Position numbers and translations under genes: made by a program. A stretch of 14,967 nt of DNA from Tepidisphaeraceae bacterium (GTDB lineage Bacteria > Planctomycetota > Phycisphaerae > Tepidisphaerales > Tepidisphaeraceae), in contig JANWHF010000346.1 in NCBI GenBank assembly GCA_025450555.1, positions 1 through 14,967 of the forward strand, given 5' to 3'. This document shows positions 7,679-13,941 of this stretch, in pieces (positions within the stretch are counted from its first letter, which is position 1; every line of letters starts with the position of its first letter). The notes beneath the pieces were generated by a model, which did no database searches, was not told the DNA's origin, and saw only the letters and a program-made list of their open reading frames with translations.

Positions 7679-7894
7679 ATGAAGCGTCTGATCACATTGA
7701 CTGCGGCGATCTGTCTCGGCGTGGCGGGACTCTCACTGGTGGCTTGCGAATCAAATAATTCGGACAATCTTTCACCGGGGGAAAACGGCGTTACCGCCGG
7801 CGGAAATGGAGCCTTTGGCGAAAACCCCGACCGCCCCGGCGATTACAACAACCATAGCGTTGATACAAATCACAACTCCAATGACACGCGTTGA
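7679..7894 (+). CDS. Small predicted lipoprotein divergent from pstS
   Basis: A 71-aa protein with a lipoprotein signal peptide: MKR, a hydrophobic stretch, and lipobox LVAC with the lipidated cysteine at residue 23. The mature part is only about 49 residues, rich in Asn, Asp, Gly and Ser (for example NHSVDTNHNSNDTR), with no recognisable domain and probably disordered. The ATG at 7679 is supported by AGGAG seven bases upstream; an in-frame TTG at 7655 is not needed. It is the only plus-strand gene here and shares its upstream region with pstS, so co-regulation by phosphate is plausible but unproven. I do not recognise a family. Downstream it converges on the porin gene. Confidence 0.8.
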   Translation: MKRLITLTAAICLGVAGLSLVACESNNSDNLSPGENGVTAGGNGAFGENPDRPGDYNNHSVDTNHNSNDTR

Positions 7895-7917
7895 TGCCGC
7901 CCGCAAAAGCTAAGCGC

Positions 7918-7963
7918 AAAATAAAACACCGGGAGGCGGTGTTTCAGGGCCGTCCTCCCGGTG
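7918..7963 (-). terminator. Rho-independent terminator of the porin gene
   Basis: On the minus strand CACCGGGAGG (from 7963) pairs perfectly with CCTCCCGGTG (ending at 7927) as a 10-bp GC-rich stem with a 17-base loop, followed at once by TTTTATTTT (7926-7918). This is a textbook intrinsic terminator 26 bp after the porin stop codon. Read on the plus strand, the same DNA offers another hairpin, AAACACCG (7924-7931) with CGGTGTTT (7937-7944) around a 5-base loop, which ends in only three T and is at best a weak terminator for the lipoprotein gene. Confidence 0.85.
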
Positions 7964-7989
7964 CGGTACCGTAAGCTTTTGGCACGCAT

Positions 7990-9480
7990 TTACAGAAGCA
8001 ACTGAAATTGAACGACGACAGAAACTTCGCTTCGACCATTCGGGCTGGTCAATGTGTCGCTGGCTCCATCGTCAATCGGAATTCCATTGGGAAGGTAAAT
8101 GACTTCGCCGGTCAGCTTCGCCCGGTGGCCAACAAAATAGTAATTCACGCCACCTGTAATCACGCTGAAGTAGTTGTGGCTACCCGCGGCAGTACCCGCC
8201 AGGTGCATGTATTCATATCGGCCGAACGGCTCCAGGTGACCCTGAATCAGATAGCCCGCCTGACCCAAAAGGGAGTATTCGTTGGTCGCATGATTGAGGA
8301 CCGCGGCGGACGGAGCGGAGATACTGGCGCCCGTGGCCGATTGAGTCGCGATTCCAAAATTGTGATTGGTATAGCGATCGACTAACGCGCCGTAGAAGTT
8401 CAAGCCCATGGGGTCGGCATACTGCCCGTCCGCGACGGCGACCGTCTGGCCGGAATGTCCGTGTTCCGAATAGTCGGTGCCCACGCCGAACACCAGCAAG
8501 GGATCTTTTACGCCAACCGCGCCAACCTGCCCATAATCCTGCCATCGGCCAAAGAGCTTGAATTCGGCGCGCCCCGCAACGCCATAATCAAAAAAGTTGG
8601 TGGGAACATCCAGAAAGTTGGTGTTGGCCGAGCGCAGGCCGTGGTTCACGCCAACCTCGGTTCGAACGAAACTCTTGGGATCGTAAATAACCGTGACGCC
8701 TTCCGTGAATGCGTCACCATTGGCAAAGACGTCGGCGGTCAGCGATCGCTCGGCCGACTGCTGATATCGCGAGCTCACGATCTGGTCGTGCAACAGCGGA
8801 TCTTTGATCTGTCCGGCTTTGAGATAAAGGCTTGTGTCCGGGAATTTGTATTTCACCCATGCTTCTTCAAGGATCGGTACTCCGCCGAGGCTGTTGCTCA
8901 CCGTTCCGATCTTCTGGCCCGCTGAATTGGTCACGCTAGCGCTTCCGCTGGCGCGGGCGGTGGCCCAATTGAAAAAGTAGGTGAAGTCGGGGCTGAACAT
9001 GTTGCCGTCCAACCCGATCTTCATTCGGCGAATTTCAAAACCGTTTTCGACATCGTCGCGGTTGCCCGACTTCAAATCCTGCCGCCACAGGGTCACGTCG
9101 CGAATCTGGATGTGGTACCAGGGGCGCAGCACGAAGCGGCCGTCGTCGCTTTGAATCGTGAAACGGTCGTTGGTGTAGCCGGAACTGAAGCTGCCAAGAT
9201 CGAGAAAATTTTCGTGGTGCGCCGCATCCAGTTTGATCTGGGCTTTGATATCGGCTTGCTCCTTCTGCCGAGCCGCTTCATCCAGGCGTGCCTGCGAATC
9301 CTTCTGTTGCGCCTCCAGTTGATCGAGGCGCGCGCGAAGCGCCTGGATCTCCGCGCCCAGATCCTTGTCGGCGGGCGCCGAACTGGGTGCCGTTGTTGGG
9401 CCAACTGCCAGCGCAGTTGCAGCTCCACACAGCGCCAGTACGGCAGCCGCCGACCTGGCAAGGCGAGTCATATGCTTCAC
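7990..9480 (-). CDS. Phosphate-selective porin, OprO/OprP-like
   Basis: Predicted outer-membrane beta-barrel of 496 aa that probably lets phosphate or another anion into the periplasm for PstS. A signal peptide (AAAVLALCGAATALA, about 11-25) is followed by a Thr/Ser/Ala/Pro linker, then a charged coiled coil (about 38-80, starting LGAEIQALRARLDQLEAQQ) and a long barrel with many aromatic alternating strands. NGFEIRRMKIGLDGNMF and SPDFTYFFNWA match my memory of the O/P porin family. The chain ends VVVQFQLLL, without the usual terminal Phe. The start is read as GTG 9480, with GGAG close upstream; ATG 9471 is an alternative, and a longer frame to 9624 adds 48 unlikely residues. It has its own terminator and a candidate Pho-type promoter. 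Phosphate specificity is inferred from context and family. Confidence 0.88.
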   Translation of the reverse strand: MKHMTRLARSAAAVLALCGAATALAVGPTTAPSSAPADKDLGAEIQALRARLDQLEAQQKDSQARLDEAARQKEQADIKAQIKLDAAHHENFLDLGSFSSGYTNDRFTIQSDDGRFVLRPWYHIQIRDVTLWRQDLKSGNRDDVENGFEIRRMKIGLDGNMFSPDFTYFFNWATARASGSASVTNSAGQKIGTVSNSLGGVPILEEAWVKYKFPDTSLYLKAGQIKDPLLHDQIVSSRYQQSAERSLTADVFANGDAFTEGVTVIYDPKSFVRTEVGVNHGLRSANTNFLDVPTNFFDYGVAGRAEFKLFGRWQDYGQVGAVGVKDPLLVFGVGTDYSEHGHSGQTVAVADGQYADPMGLNFYGALVDRYTNHNFGIATQSATGASISAPSAAVLNHATNEYSLLGQAGYLIQGHLEPFGRYEYMHLAGTAAGSHNYFSVITGGVNYYFVGHRAKLTGEVIYLPNGIPIDDGASDTLTSPNGRSEVSVVVQFQLLL

Positions 9481-9544
9481 TTGTGCTCCTTCCCTTAAGA
9501 GGGATGTGTTGGACATTCCAGAATTCGTCACCTCAGGGGCGCAG

Positions 9545-9585
9545 ATCGTATCGGCGGTCGTGATGCGACTGTGAGTTCCGTATGA
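9545..9585 (-). promoter_or_regulatory. Candidate Pho box and -10 element of the porin gene
   Basis: On the minus strand upstream of the porin, TCAT, TCAC and TCAC occur exactly 11 bp apart (starting at 9585, 9574 and 9563), the spacing of the TCA(T/C) core in the E. coli Pho box (CTGTCAT repeats). Nine bases after the last repeat comes TACGAT (9550-9545), four of six to the -10 consensus. A Pho box replacing the -35 about 10 bp ahead of the -10 is the known layout of PhoB-activated promoters. The bases preceding each TCAY do not match CTG, so the call is tentative. The predicted leader is roughly 60 bases. Confidence 0.4.
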
Positions 9586-9652
9586 AGAAAGCGTTAACGC
9601 TGAGGGGAAGGAGTGATTTGACAATTGTTCTTACGCGTAACGCGATTTTTAA

Positions 9653-9745
9653 GCGCCAAGGACGCCAAGAAAGCCAAGATCGCCAAGACAGAAAATTATA
9701 AGTATGTTTTCTTGGCGCTCTTGGCGCTCTTGGCGCTCTTGGCGC
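9653..9745. repeat. Inverted repeat made of 9-bp tandem units
   Basis: Four exact copies of TCTTGGCGC run from 9710 to 9745. Facing them, 9653-9688 holds four imperfect copies of the complementary unit (GCGCCAAGG, ACGCCAAGA, AAGCCAAGA, TCGCCAAGA). The 36-base arms match at 31 positions across a 21-base AT-rich spacer, so either strand can fold into a long hairpin. It lies between the metallohydrolase stop (9778) and the porin promoter and may insulate the two genes. An open frame across it encodes only SAKDAKKAKIAK and ALLALLALLA and is not a gene. The rest of the gap 9481-9777 holds the porin promoter and two short palindromes (AGCGTTAACGCT at 9590-9601, TTACGCGTAA at 9631-9640). Confidence 0.85.
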
Positions 9746-9777
9746 AAACATGGCCGCAAAGACACGCGAGCAGATCT

Positions 9778-11031
9778 TTATGGCCCCGTCCAGACCGGCG
9801 CGAGCCAGGCAACTGGTTGATTTGGTTTGGGCTTTGGAGCGTCGCCCCCGCCCGCGTCCCAGACGCGAACAAAAAAATATTTGCTGGTCGAATCGTGAAT
9901 CGTCGGCTTCCATGAAACCTTGTGCGATGGCGTCGGAACTTCGTACGTCTGCGCAACCACGCCGCCGTCCTTCACGATGTCGATCTTGGTGATGGCGTCT
10001 TTGGGATTGTCCACATCCGGATCGCTGATCGAAATATCAAATGAAAAATCATCGGGGCGGTTGAGCGTCGAGCCCATGATCGATCCGTTGACCGTATATC
10101 GGCACTGGATGTTGTTATCGAGCGAGGCATAAGTCCGGCGATGCTTCATCGCGTCGAGAATTGCAGCTTTGGTCTTTTCGGTGGCCAGCACGAACGTGCG
10201 CGATTTGTGGCGCTTGATCCCAGTGAGGCCATGGTTGTCGTTTCCGCAGATGGGCGAGACCTTCCAGCCTTTGTCCAAGGCGTTAATGAAGCCGGCGTAG
10301 TGAATCTTGTCGTTGGAGTTGATCACCTCGAGCATCGTGATGATGTCAGTGACCTGCGGATCGCGATAGGCCCAGTCGTTGTATTGGTGCGGACCGGGAT
10401 GATTGAAGCTGGCGACGACCGGGCCATCGCCATTGGGCTTGGCGGTCTTGAGCCAGTTGTAGAGATAAGGCAGATCGATGCCGGGCGCCATTGCATTGAG
10501 ATAGCTGTCGGTGTTGAACACGTTCAGGTGCCCGACGCCTCCTGGGCCGTTGTTTTCCGAATGTTCATATCCGGCAATGGCGACGAAATTGGCATCAGTC
10601 GCCTCGGCGGCGGCGCGCTTGGTGGCGACCCATTTGGGATTGTCCGGACTGGGCGGCTGAAGATCGGCCTCCTGCGAATGGTCACTTGAAATATAAAAGT
10701 CATATCGGTTGGCTTTGGCAAGCGCGAAATGCACCGCAGGCGGCCCCTGAACTTTCTGCCAGTCGGCCTTCAGCACCATCGACTTGGAGGGAAACTGCGC
10801 TCCGGTCGGATCGACGTAGAGCAGCTTGGGCTTGGTGCCATCGGGCAGCGGCGTTGGCTTCATCCACTGCTCGCCATGCGACCAGGTGAAGGACGTGTGC
10901 GAATGCGTGTTGCCGGCGTAGATGTGATAGACCGGCGCGCCATCCGTTGGCTGCGATGTCGGAGAATCGGCAAAAATCCAGGGCGTGAGGCACAACACCA
11001 CGATCAGCGCGATCGATCGACGACGATTCAT
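9778..11031 (-). CDS. Exported PHP-superfamily (CehA/McbA-like) metallohydrolase
   Basis: A 417-aa protein with an N-terminal signal peptide (MNRRRSIALIVVLCLTPWIFA) followed by a TSQPTDG linker, so it should act outside the cytoplasm. The PHP metal-site pattern is present in order: HSH (H43, H45), SDHS (D117, H118), GYEHS (E156, H157), FNHP (H211) and GNDNHG (D265, H267). HRRTYASLDNN then leads into a beta-rich C-terminal part (about 325-417), as in CehA/McbA-type hydrolases. The family cleaves ester or phosphoester bonds; the substrate here is unknown. The start at ATG 11031 has GGAGG just upstream. It follows the sugar isomerase gene by 46 bp, probably in one transcript. A role in releasing phosphate from organic esters, suggested by the nearby Pho genes, is speculation. 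Confidence 0.85.
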   Translation of the reverse strand: MNRRRSIALIVVLCLTPWIFADSPTSQPTDGAPVYHIYAGNTHSHTSFTWSHGEQWMKPTPLPDGTKPKLLYVDPTGAQFPSKSMVLKADWQKVQGPPAVHFALAKANRYDFYISSDHSQEADLQPPSPDNPKWVATKRAAAEATDANFVAIAGYEHSENNGPGGVGHLNVFNTDSYLNAMAPGIDLPYLYNWLKTAKPNGDGPVVASFNHPGPHQYNDWAYRDPQVTDIITMLEVINSNDKIHYAGFINALDKGWKVSPICGNDNHGLTGIKRHKSRTFVLATEKTKAAILDAMKHRRTYASLDNNIQCRYTVNGSIMGSTLNRPDDFSFDISISDPDVDNPKDAITKIDIVKDGGVVAQTYEVPTPSHKVSWKPTIHDSTSKYFFVRVWDAGGGDAPKPKPNQPVAWLAPVWTGP

Positions 11032-11077
11032 TGCTCCTCCGCTTCGCCAGCAGTTTTGCAGCCCCTATCGAATCTTG

Positions 11078-11938
11078 CTACGCCCAAAACCGCTTGACGT
11101 TTTTCTTGATGAATGCCAACCCGTTTTGCGCCAGGTATTTCTCATCTGGAAACATGTTGCGCCAGATGCAGGTTGCCCCGGCAATCTCCGGCAGCGCGCA
11201 GCCAAAGGCCTCGATCATCAACCAGCCGTCGTATTTGATCTCGGCAAGCGTTTGGAAGGTGCCTTCCCAATCGACATGCCCTTCGCCGGGCGTCGAGCGA
11301 TCGTTTTCAGAAATATGCACATGCATGATGCGCTGGCCGCCCGCGCGGATGGCGGCAGGGATTTTCTTTTCTTCGATATTCGCATGAAACGTATCGTAAT
11401 GAAGCTGGAAGCTTGGATGATTCACTTCATCCACAAACCGCGATGCCGATTCGGTATCGTTGATGAAGTAATGCTCGAAGCGGTTGAGATACTCCAGGGC
11501 CAGCTTCACCTTGGCCTGCTGGGCATACGGCGCGACTTTTTGAAACACTTCCACCGCGCGCTTCCATTCATCGTCGGTGCGCCCGCGCCCCACCAGCCCG
11601 CCGACGGGGCTGCTGTAGGGGCCCATCATCAGCGGTGACCCGACCATGACGTTGTGGTCGATCATGCGCTTGAGGTGATCCATCGCCGCCTCGCGCACTT
11701 TTGCGCTCGGATCGAGCGGATTGGTTTCTTTTGATACGATTACACAAGTCGTGCATTCCAGCCCCAGCTCGCGCAGGCGGGAGCCCAGCTTGCGGTAGCG
11801 AGGCTCATCGGGGCCAAACGTCGGGACTTCAACGCCGTCGAATCCCCAGGATTTGATCTGCTCGAGGAGCTTGTCGTGTTCGGGGCCGATGTTAGCGCCC
11901 CACAGGAGGAGGTTGATGCCGTATTTCATGGTCGGCAT
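11078..11938 (-). CDS. Sugar isomerase, D-tagatose/D-psicose 3-epimerase-like TIM barrel
   Basis: A cytoplasmic 286-aa xylose-isomerase-like TIM barrel, the normal family length. The four expected metal ligands appear in the right contexts: E149 (ALEYLNRFEHYF), D182 (HYDTFHANIEE), H208 (MHVHISENDRSTPGEGHVDW) and E243 (MIEAFG). These are spaced as in D-tagatose 3-epimerase (E152, D185, H211, E246 from memory of the Pseudomonas enzyme). NRFEHYF and DTFHANIEE favour a ketose 3-epimerase over hydroxypyruvate isomerase, but the substrate cannot be read from sequence. ATG 11938 is used; ATG 11929 (MKYGINLLLWG) is equally possible, and neither has a clear Shine-Dalgarno. It begins 17 bp after the release-factor-like gene and precedes the metallohydrolase, suggesting a three-gene operon. 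Confidence 0.88.
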   Translation of the reverse strand: MPTMKYGINLLLWGANIGPEHDKLLEQIKSWGFDGVEVPTFGPDEPRYRKLGSRLRELGLECTTCVIVSKETNPLDPSAKVREAAMDHLKRMIDHNVMVGSPLMMGPYSSPVGGLVGRGRTDDEWKRAVEVFQKVAPYAQQAKVKLALEYLNRFEHYFINDTESASRFVDEVNHPSFQLHYDTFHANIEEKKIPAAIRAGGQRIMHVHISENDRSTPGEGHVDWEGTFQTLAEIKYDGWLMIEAFGCALPEIAGATCIWRNMFPDEKYLAQNGLAFIKKNVKRFWA

Positions 11939-11955
11939 CTTAACCGCTGGTGGGC

Positions 11956-12540
11956 TTATCGTCGCTTATCCAATGGCGGCTGGCCCGCACTTTTGCGGAT
12001 GGCGTTAGCCGCCGCCCAAAGTTGATGCTCTTCTTCGAGGAACTTGACGACCGACGTCGTGGTAACGCCCAGGAGCTTGGCCACGTCTCCCACCGAGCCA
12101 TTTCGCGCCTGCAGCAGATCGAGCACGAGCGATGCGGTGCGGGCGTAATGCTCATTGCGATGCGACACCGCCAGCCGGCCAAGCTGCTTGACTGCATCAA
12201 ACCATGCTGGAGGCTCGAACCAGCGCAATTCGACTGTATAGCGTATGTCCGCGGCCAGCCGGAGTTTGAGCCGGCGGATGGCCCGCAACTTGTTTTCCTG
12301 GAGCGACCGCGATTCGCCCGCGACGACCTGAATGCTGGTCGGCTCGTGGGTAAGGCGAATTGAATTGCTGGTCTTATTTCGTTTCTGCCCGCCCGGCCCC
12401 GGCCCGCGAAACGCATCAAAATGACAGGAGGACAAGAGCGCCTGCTCCGAAAGGTCCAGCCAGCGCGGCGGAGAAAGTTCGGCAGCATCGCCGCGCTGCG
12501 CACCCAGGCTCGGATCAATCTGATGTTCCCCGTCGCTCAT
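11956..12540 (-). CDS. Peptide chain release factor-like protein with GGQ domain and HTH-like tail
   Basis: A 194-aa protein with only the catalytic domain of class-I release factors: GPGPGGQKRNKTSNSIRL, with GGQ at 50-52, followed by the family-typical THEPTSIQV. The domains that read stop codons (PxT/SPF) and contact the decoding centre in RF1/RF2 are absent, as in ArfB/YaeJ, so ribosome rescue or peptidyl-tRNA hydrolysis is likely. The tail is not the usual basic extension: residues 148-171 (GDVAKLLGVTTTSVVKFLEE) look like a helix-turn-helix, and the end is only mildly basic (LDKRR). ATG 12540 is chosen because the earlier in-frame ATG (12597) lies inside the adjacent inverted repeat. No strong Shine-Dalgarno is visible. 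Confidence 0.82.
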   Translation of the reverse strand: MSDGEHQIDPSLGAQRGDAAELSPPRWLDLSEQALLSSCHFDAFRGPGPGGQKRNKTSNSIRLTHEPTSIQVVAGESRSLQENKLRAIRRLKLRLAADIRYTVELRWFEPPAWFDAVKQLGRLAVSHRNEHYARTASLVLDLLQARNGSVGDVAKLLGVTTTSVVKFLEEEHQLWAAANAIRKSAGQPPLDKRR

Positions 12541-12587
12541 CTGCCATGATTCTACGCATTCAACACGCGAGGCGCATTGGCCGTCTT

Positions 12588-12695
12588 CTCCCTCCACCGG
12601 TACTCCGGGGGAGGGCTGGGGAGGGGGTTCATAGCAAGGGTGCGCGGAATTTCAAAAGCCCCCACCCTGCCCTCCCCCGGAGTACCGGGAGAGGG
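12588..12695. repeat. GC-rich palindromic intergenic element
   Basis: Arms 12588-12627 and 12658-12695 are inverted copies of each other with a perfect 20-bp core: CCGGTACTCCGGGGGAGGGC at 12597-12616 pairs with 12669-12688. Further imperfect pairing reaches both ends around a loop of about 30 bases. The element fills most of the gap between the SGNH gene and the release-factor-like gene and could end transcription of the former. It resembles REP/MITE-like palindromes found in many copies in GC-rich genomes; copy number cannot be judged from one window. Confidence 0.8.
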
Positions 12696-12734
12696 AACCG
12701 ATCGTCTACCAAGCATTGCAAGTTTCGCCAGGCA

Positions 12735-13940
12735 TCATTTCGCTCGCCTGTCGCGATCCGCCCATTTTGCGAAGGTTTGGTTTGCCAAAAGTTCTCGCGC
12801 CAGCTCCTGATATCCTTGCGTCAGGGGATGGCTCGCATCCGCATACATTTCGCTCGGCAGCGTGTCAGGCGTGACGACCGGCACCTGGTTCTGTACCAGC
12901 CAGCGCCGCACTTGGCCGATCATTGCATCAAATGTCGCCTGCTGCTCCGGCGCGATCATATGCCGATTGAATGGCCCGATGACCACCAGCACATCATTAC
13001 CGCGATGCTGCAGCAGCCGAACGACATGCTGAAAGGCGTTCCATTGCAGCGAATGATCGAGATCGACCCAGTCGAAATGGGTTGGCTCCGCGCCGCCGGT
13101 ATTCCAGGGCCTGTGTCTTCGACTCGAAGGGCCGCGGTCGGGATCGTTGGCCGGTTCAGTTGGGATGCCATGCTTGAATGTCTCGAGCGGATTTTGATAC
13201 GCATTTGGATAGGTCGGCGGATTACTGCCGTCGTCTTCCAGTGTCCATTCCGGCAGGCTGTGCTGATCGAAATAGGCAATCTGCAAATGGTTCGTCCATG
13301 CAAAAAACTGCACGTGGGAATCGAGAAATGCGCTGATGCGCTCGGACGCATCAGCACTGTAAGCCGGGATGCGCGGCATGAATTGCGGCACCAGCCGGGA
13401 ATGATTGAACGCCTGCGGCTTGGGCTCGCTCAGGTCCGCTCGCGGACTGCTCATCCACAGCAGATTGCAGTGAACGATCACCTTCTTGTGCTGCAGGGTC
13501 TGCGCGTAATTTCGCACCAGCCCTTCCATTGCCAGCGGGAAAAGGCCATTCACGCCGCAATTGAGATAGGTGTCGTGCCGCGATGATTGTTCGGTGAGAA
13601 AATGCGAGAGCGTTCCATCCGGCCGAACGTATTCTCCCCAGATCACAGAATCGCCCACGACGTAGATATTGCCCTGGCCCGATGCCTGCTCGAGACGGCG
13701 CTGATAGAGCCAGTAATCTTTGCTCAGCGCGTAAGGAATTCGGTAATCGGGGCCGGGATGGAACGGCTCATATTCTTTCCACAGCCGTGGAACTGTGGTT
13801 ACAAACAGCGCAACCAGCGCAATCACAACCAACCACTGTCGGGTGCTGAGGCGCATGGCGGTAACGCCAAATGCGAAACCGCCGGGCGGAGTCTTCTCTG
13901 CTTTTGCGGGAGGCGAGATTGTTTCGATCGGTGCGGGCAT
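12735..13940 (-). CDS. Membrane-anchored SGNH-fold protein, AlgJ/AlgX-like partner of MBOAT
   Basis: A 401-aa protein with a cytoplasmic Pro/Lys-rich N-terminus, one membrane helix (about 36-52) and an extracytoplasmic domain. SGNH/GDSL features are seen: VVGDSVIWG with the nucleophile candidate S98, NCGVNG around 127-132, and the C-terminal DASH with D368 and H371 as the other two catalytic residues. In polysaccharide acetylation systems such as alginate AlgI-AlgJ-AlgX, proteins of this fold receive an acyl group from the MBOAT channel and move it to the polymer; that role is inferred from the gene directly upstream. The start ATG is one base after the MBOAT stop, so the two are translationally coupled. 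The substrate polymer is unknown, and family identity beyond SGNH is uncertain. Confidence 0.75.
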   Translation of the reverse strand: MPAPIETISPPAKAEKTPPGGFAFGVTAMRLSTRQWLVVIALVALFVTTVPRLWKEYEPFHPGPDYRIPYALSKDYWLYQRRLEQASGQGNIYVVGDSVIWGEYVRPDGTLSHFLTEQSSRHDTYLNCGVNGLFPLAMEGLVRNYAQTLQHKKVIVHCNLLWMSSPRADLSEPKPQAFNHSRLVPQFMPRIPAYSADASERISAFLDSHVQFFAWTNHLQIAYFDQHSLPEWTLEDDGSNPPTYPNAYQNPLETFKHGIPTEPANDPDRGPSSRRHRPWNTGGAEPTHFDWVDLDHSLQWNAFQHVVRLLQHRGNDVLVVIGPFNRHMIAPEQQATFDAMIGQVRRWLVQNQVPVVTPDTLPSEMYADASHPLTQGYQELARELLANQTFAKWADRDRRAK

Positions 13941-13941
13941 A

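Noticed and set aside
9481..9624. N-terminal 48-residue extension of the porin.
   Set aside because: It would place the signal peptide far inside the protein and would translate the candidate promoter; GTG 9480 has a ribosome-binding site and begins at the signal peptide.
9653..9745. Possible CRISPR array.
   Set aside because: The units are 9 bp, directly adjacent without spacers, and arranged as an inverted repeat; no cas genes are present.
9625..9915. Open frame reading SAKDAKKAKIAK and ALLALLALLA.
   Set aside because: The amino-acid repeats are produced by the 9-bp DNA repeat array; there is no ribosome-binding site and its second half is antisense to the metallohydrolase.
12360..13586. 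408-codon plus-strand open frame.
   Set aside because: It crosses the palindromic repeat and is antisense to the release-factor-like and SGNH genes, both with clear motifs; typical of GC-rich shadow frames.
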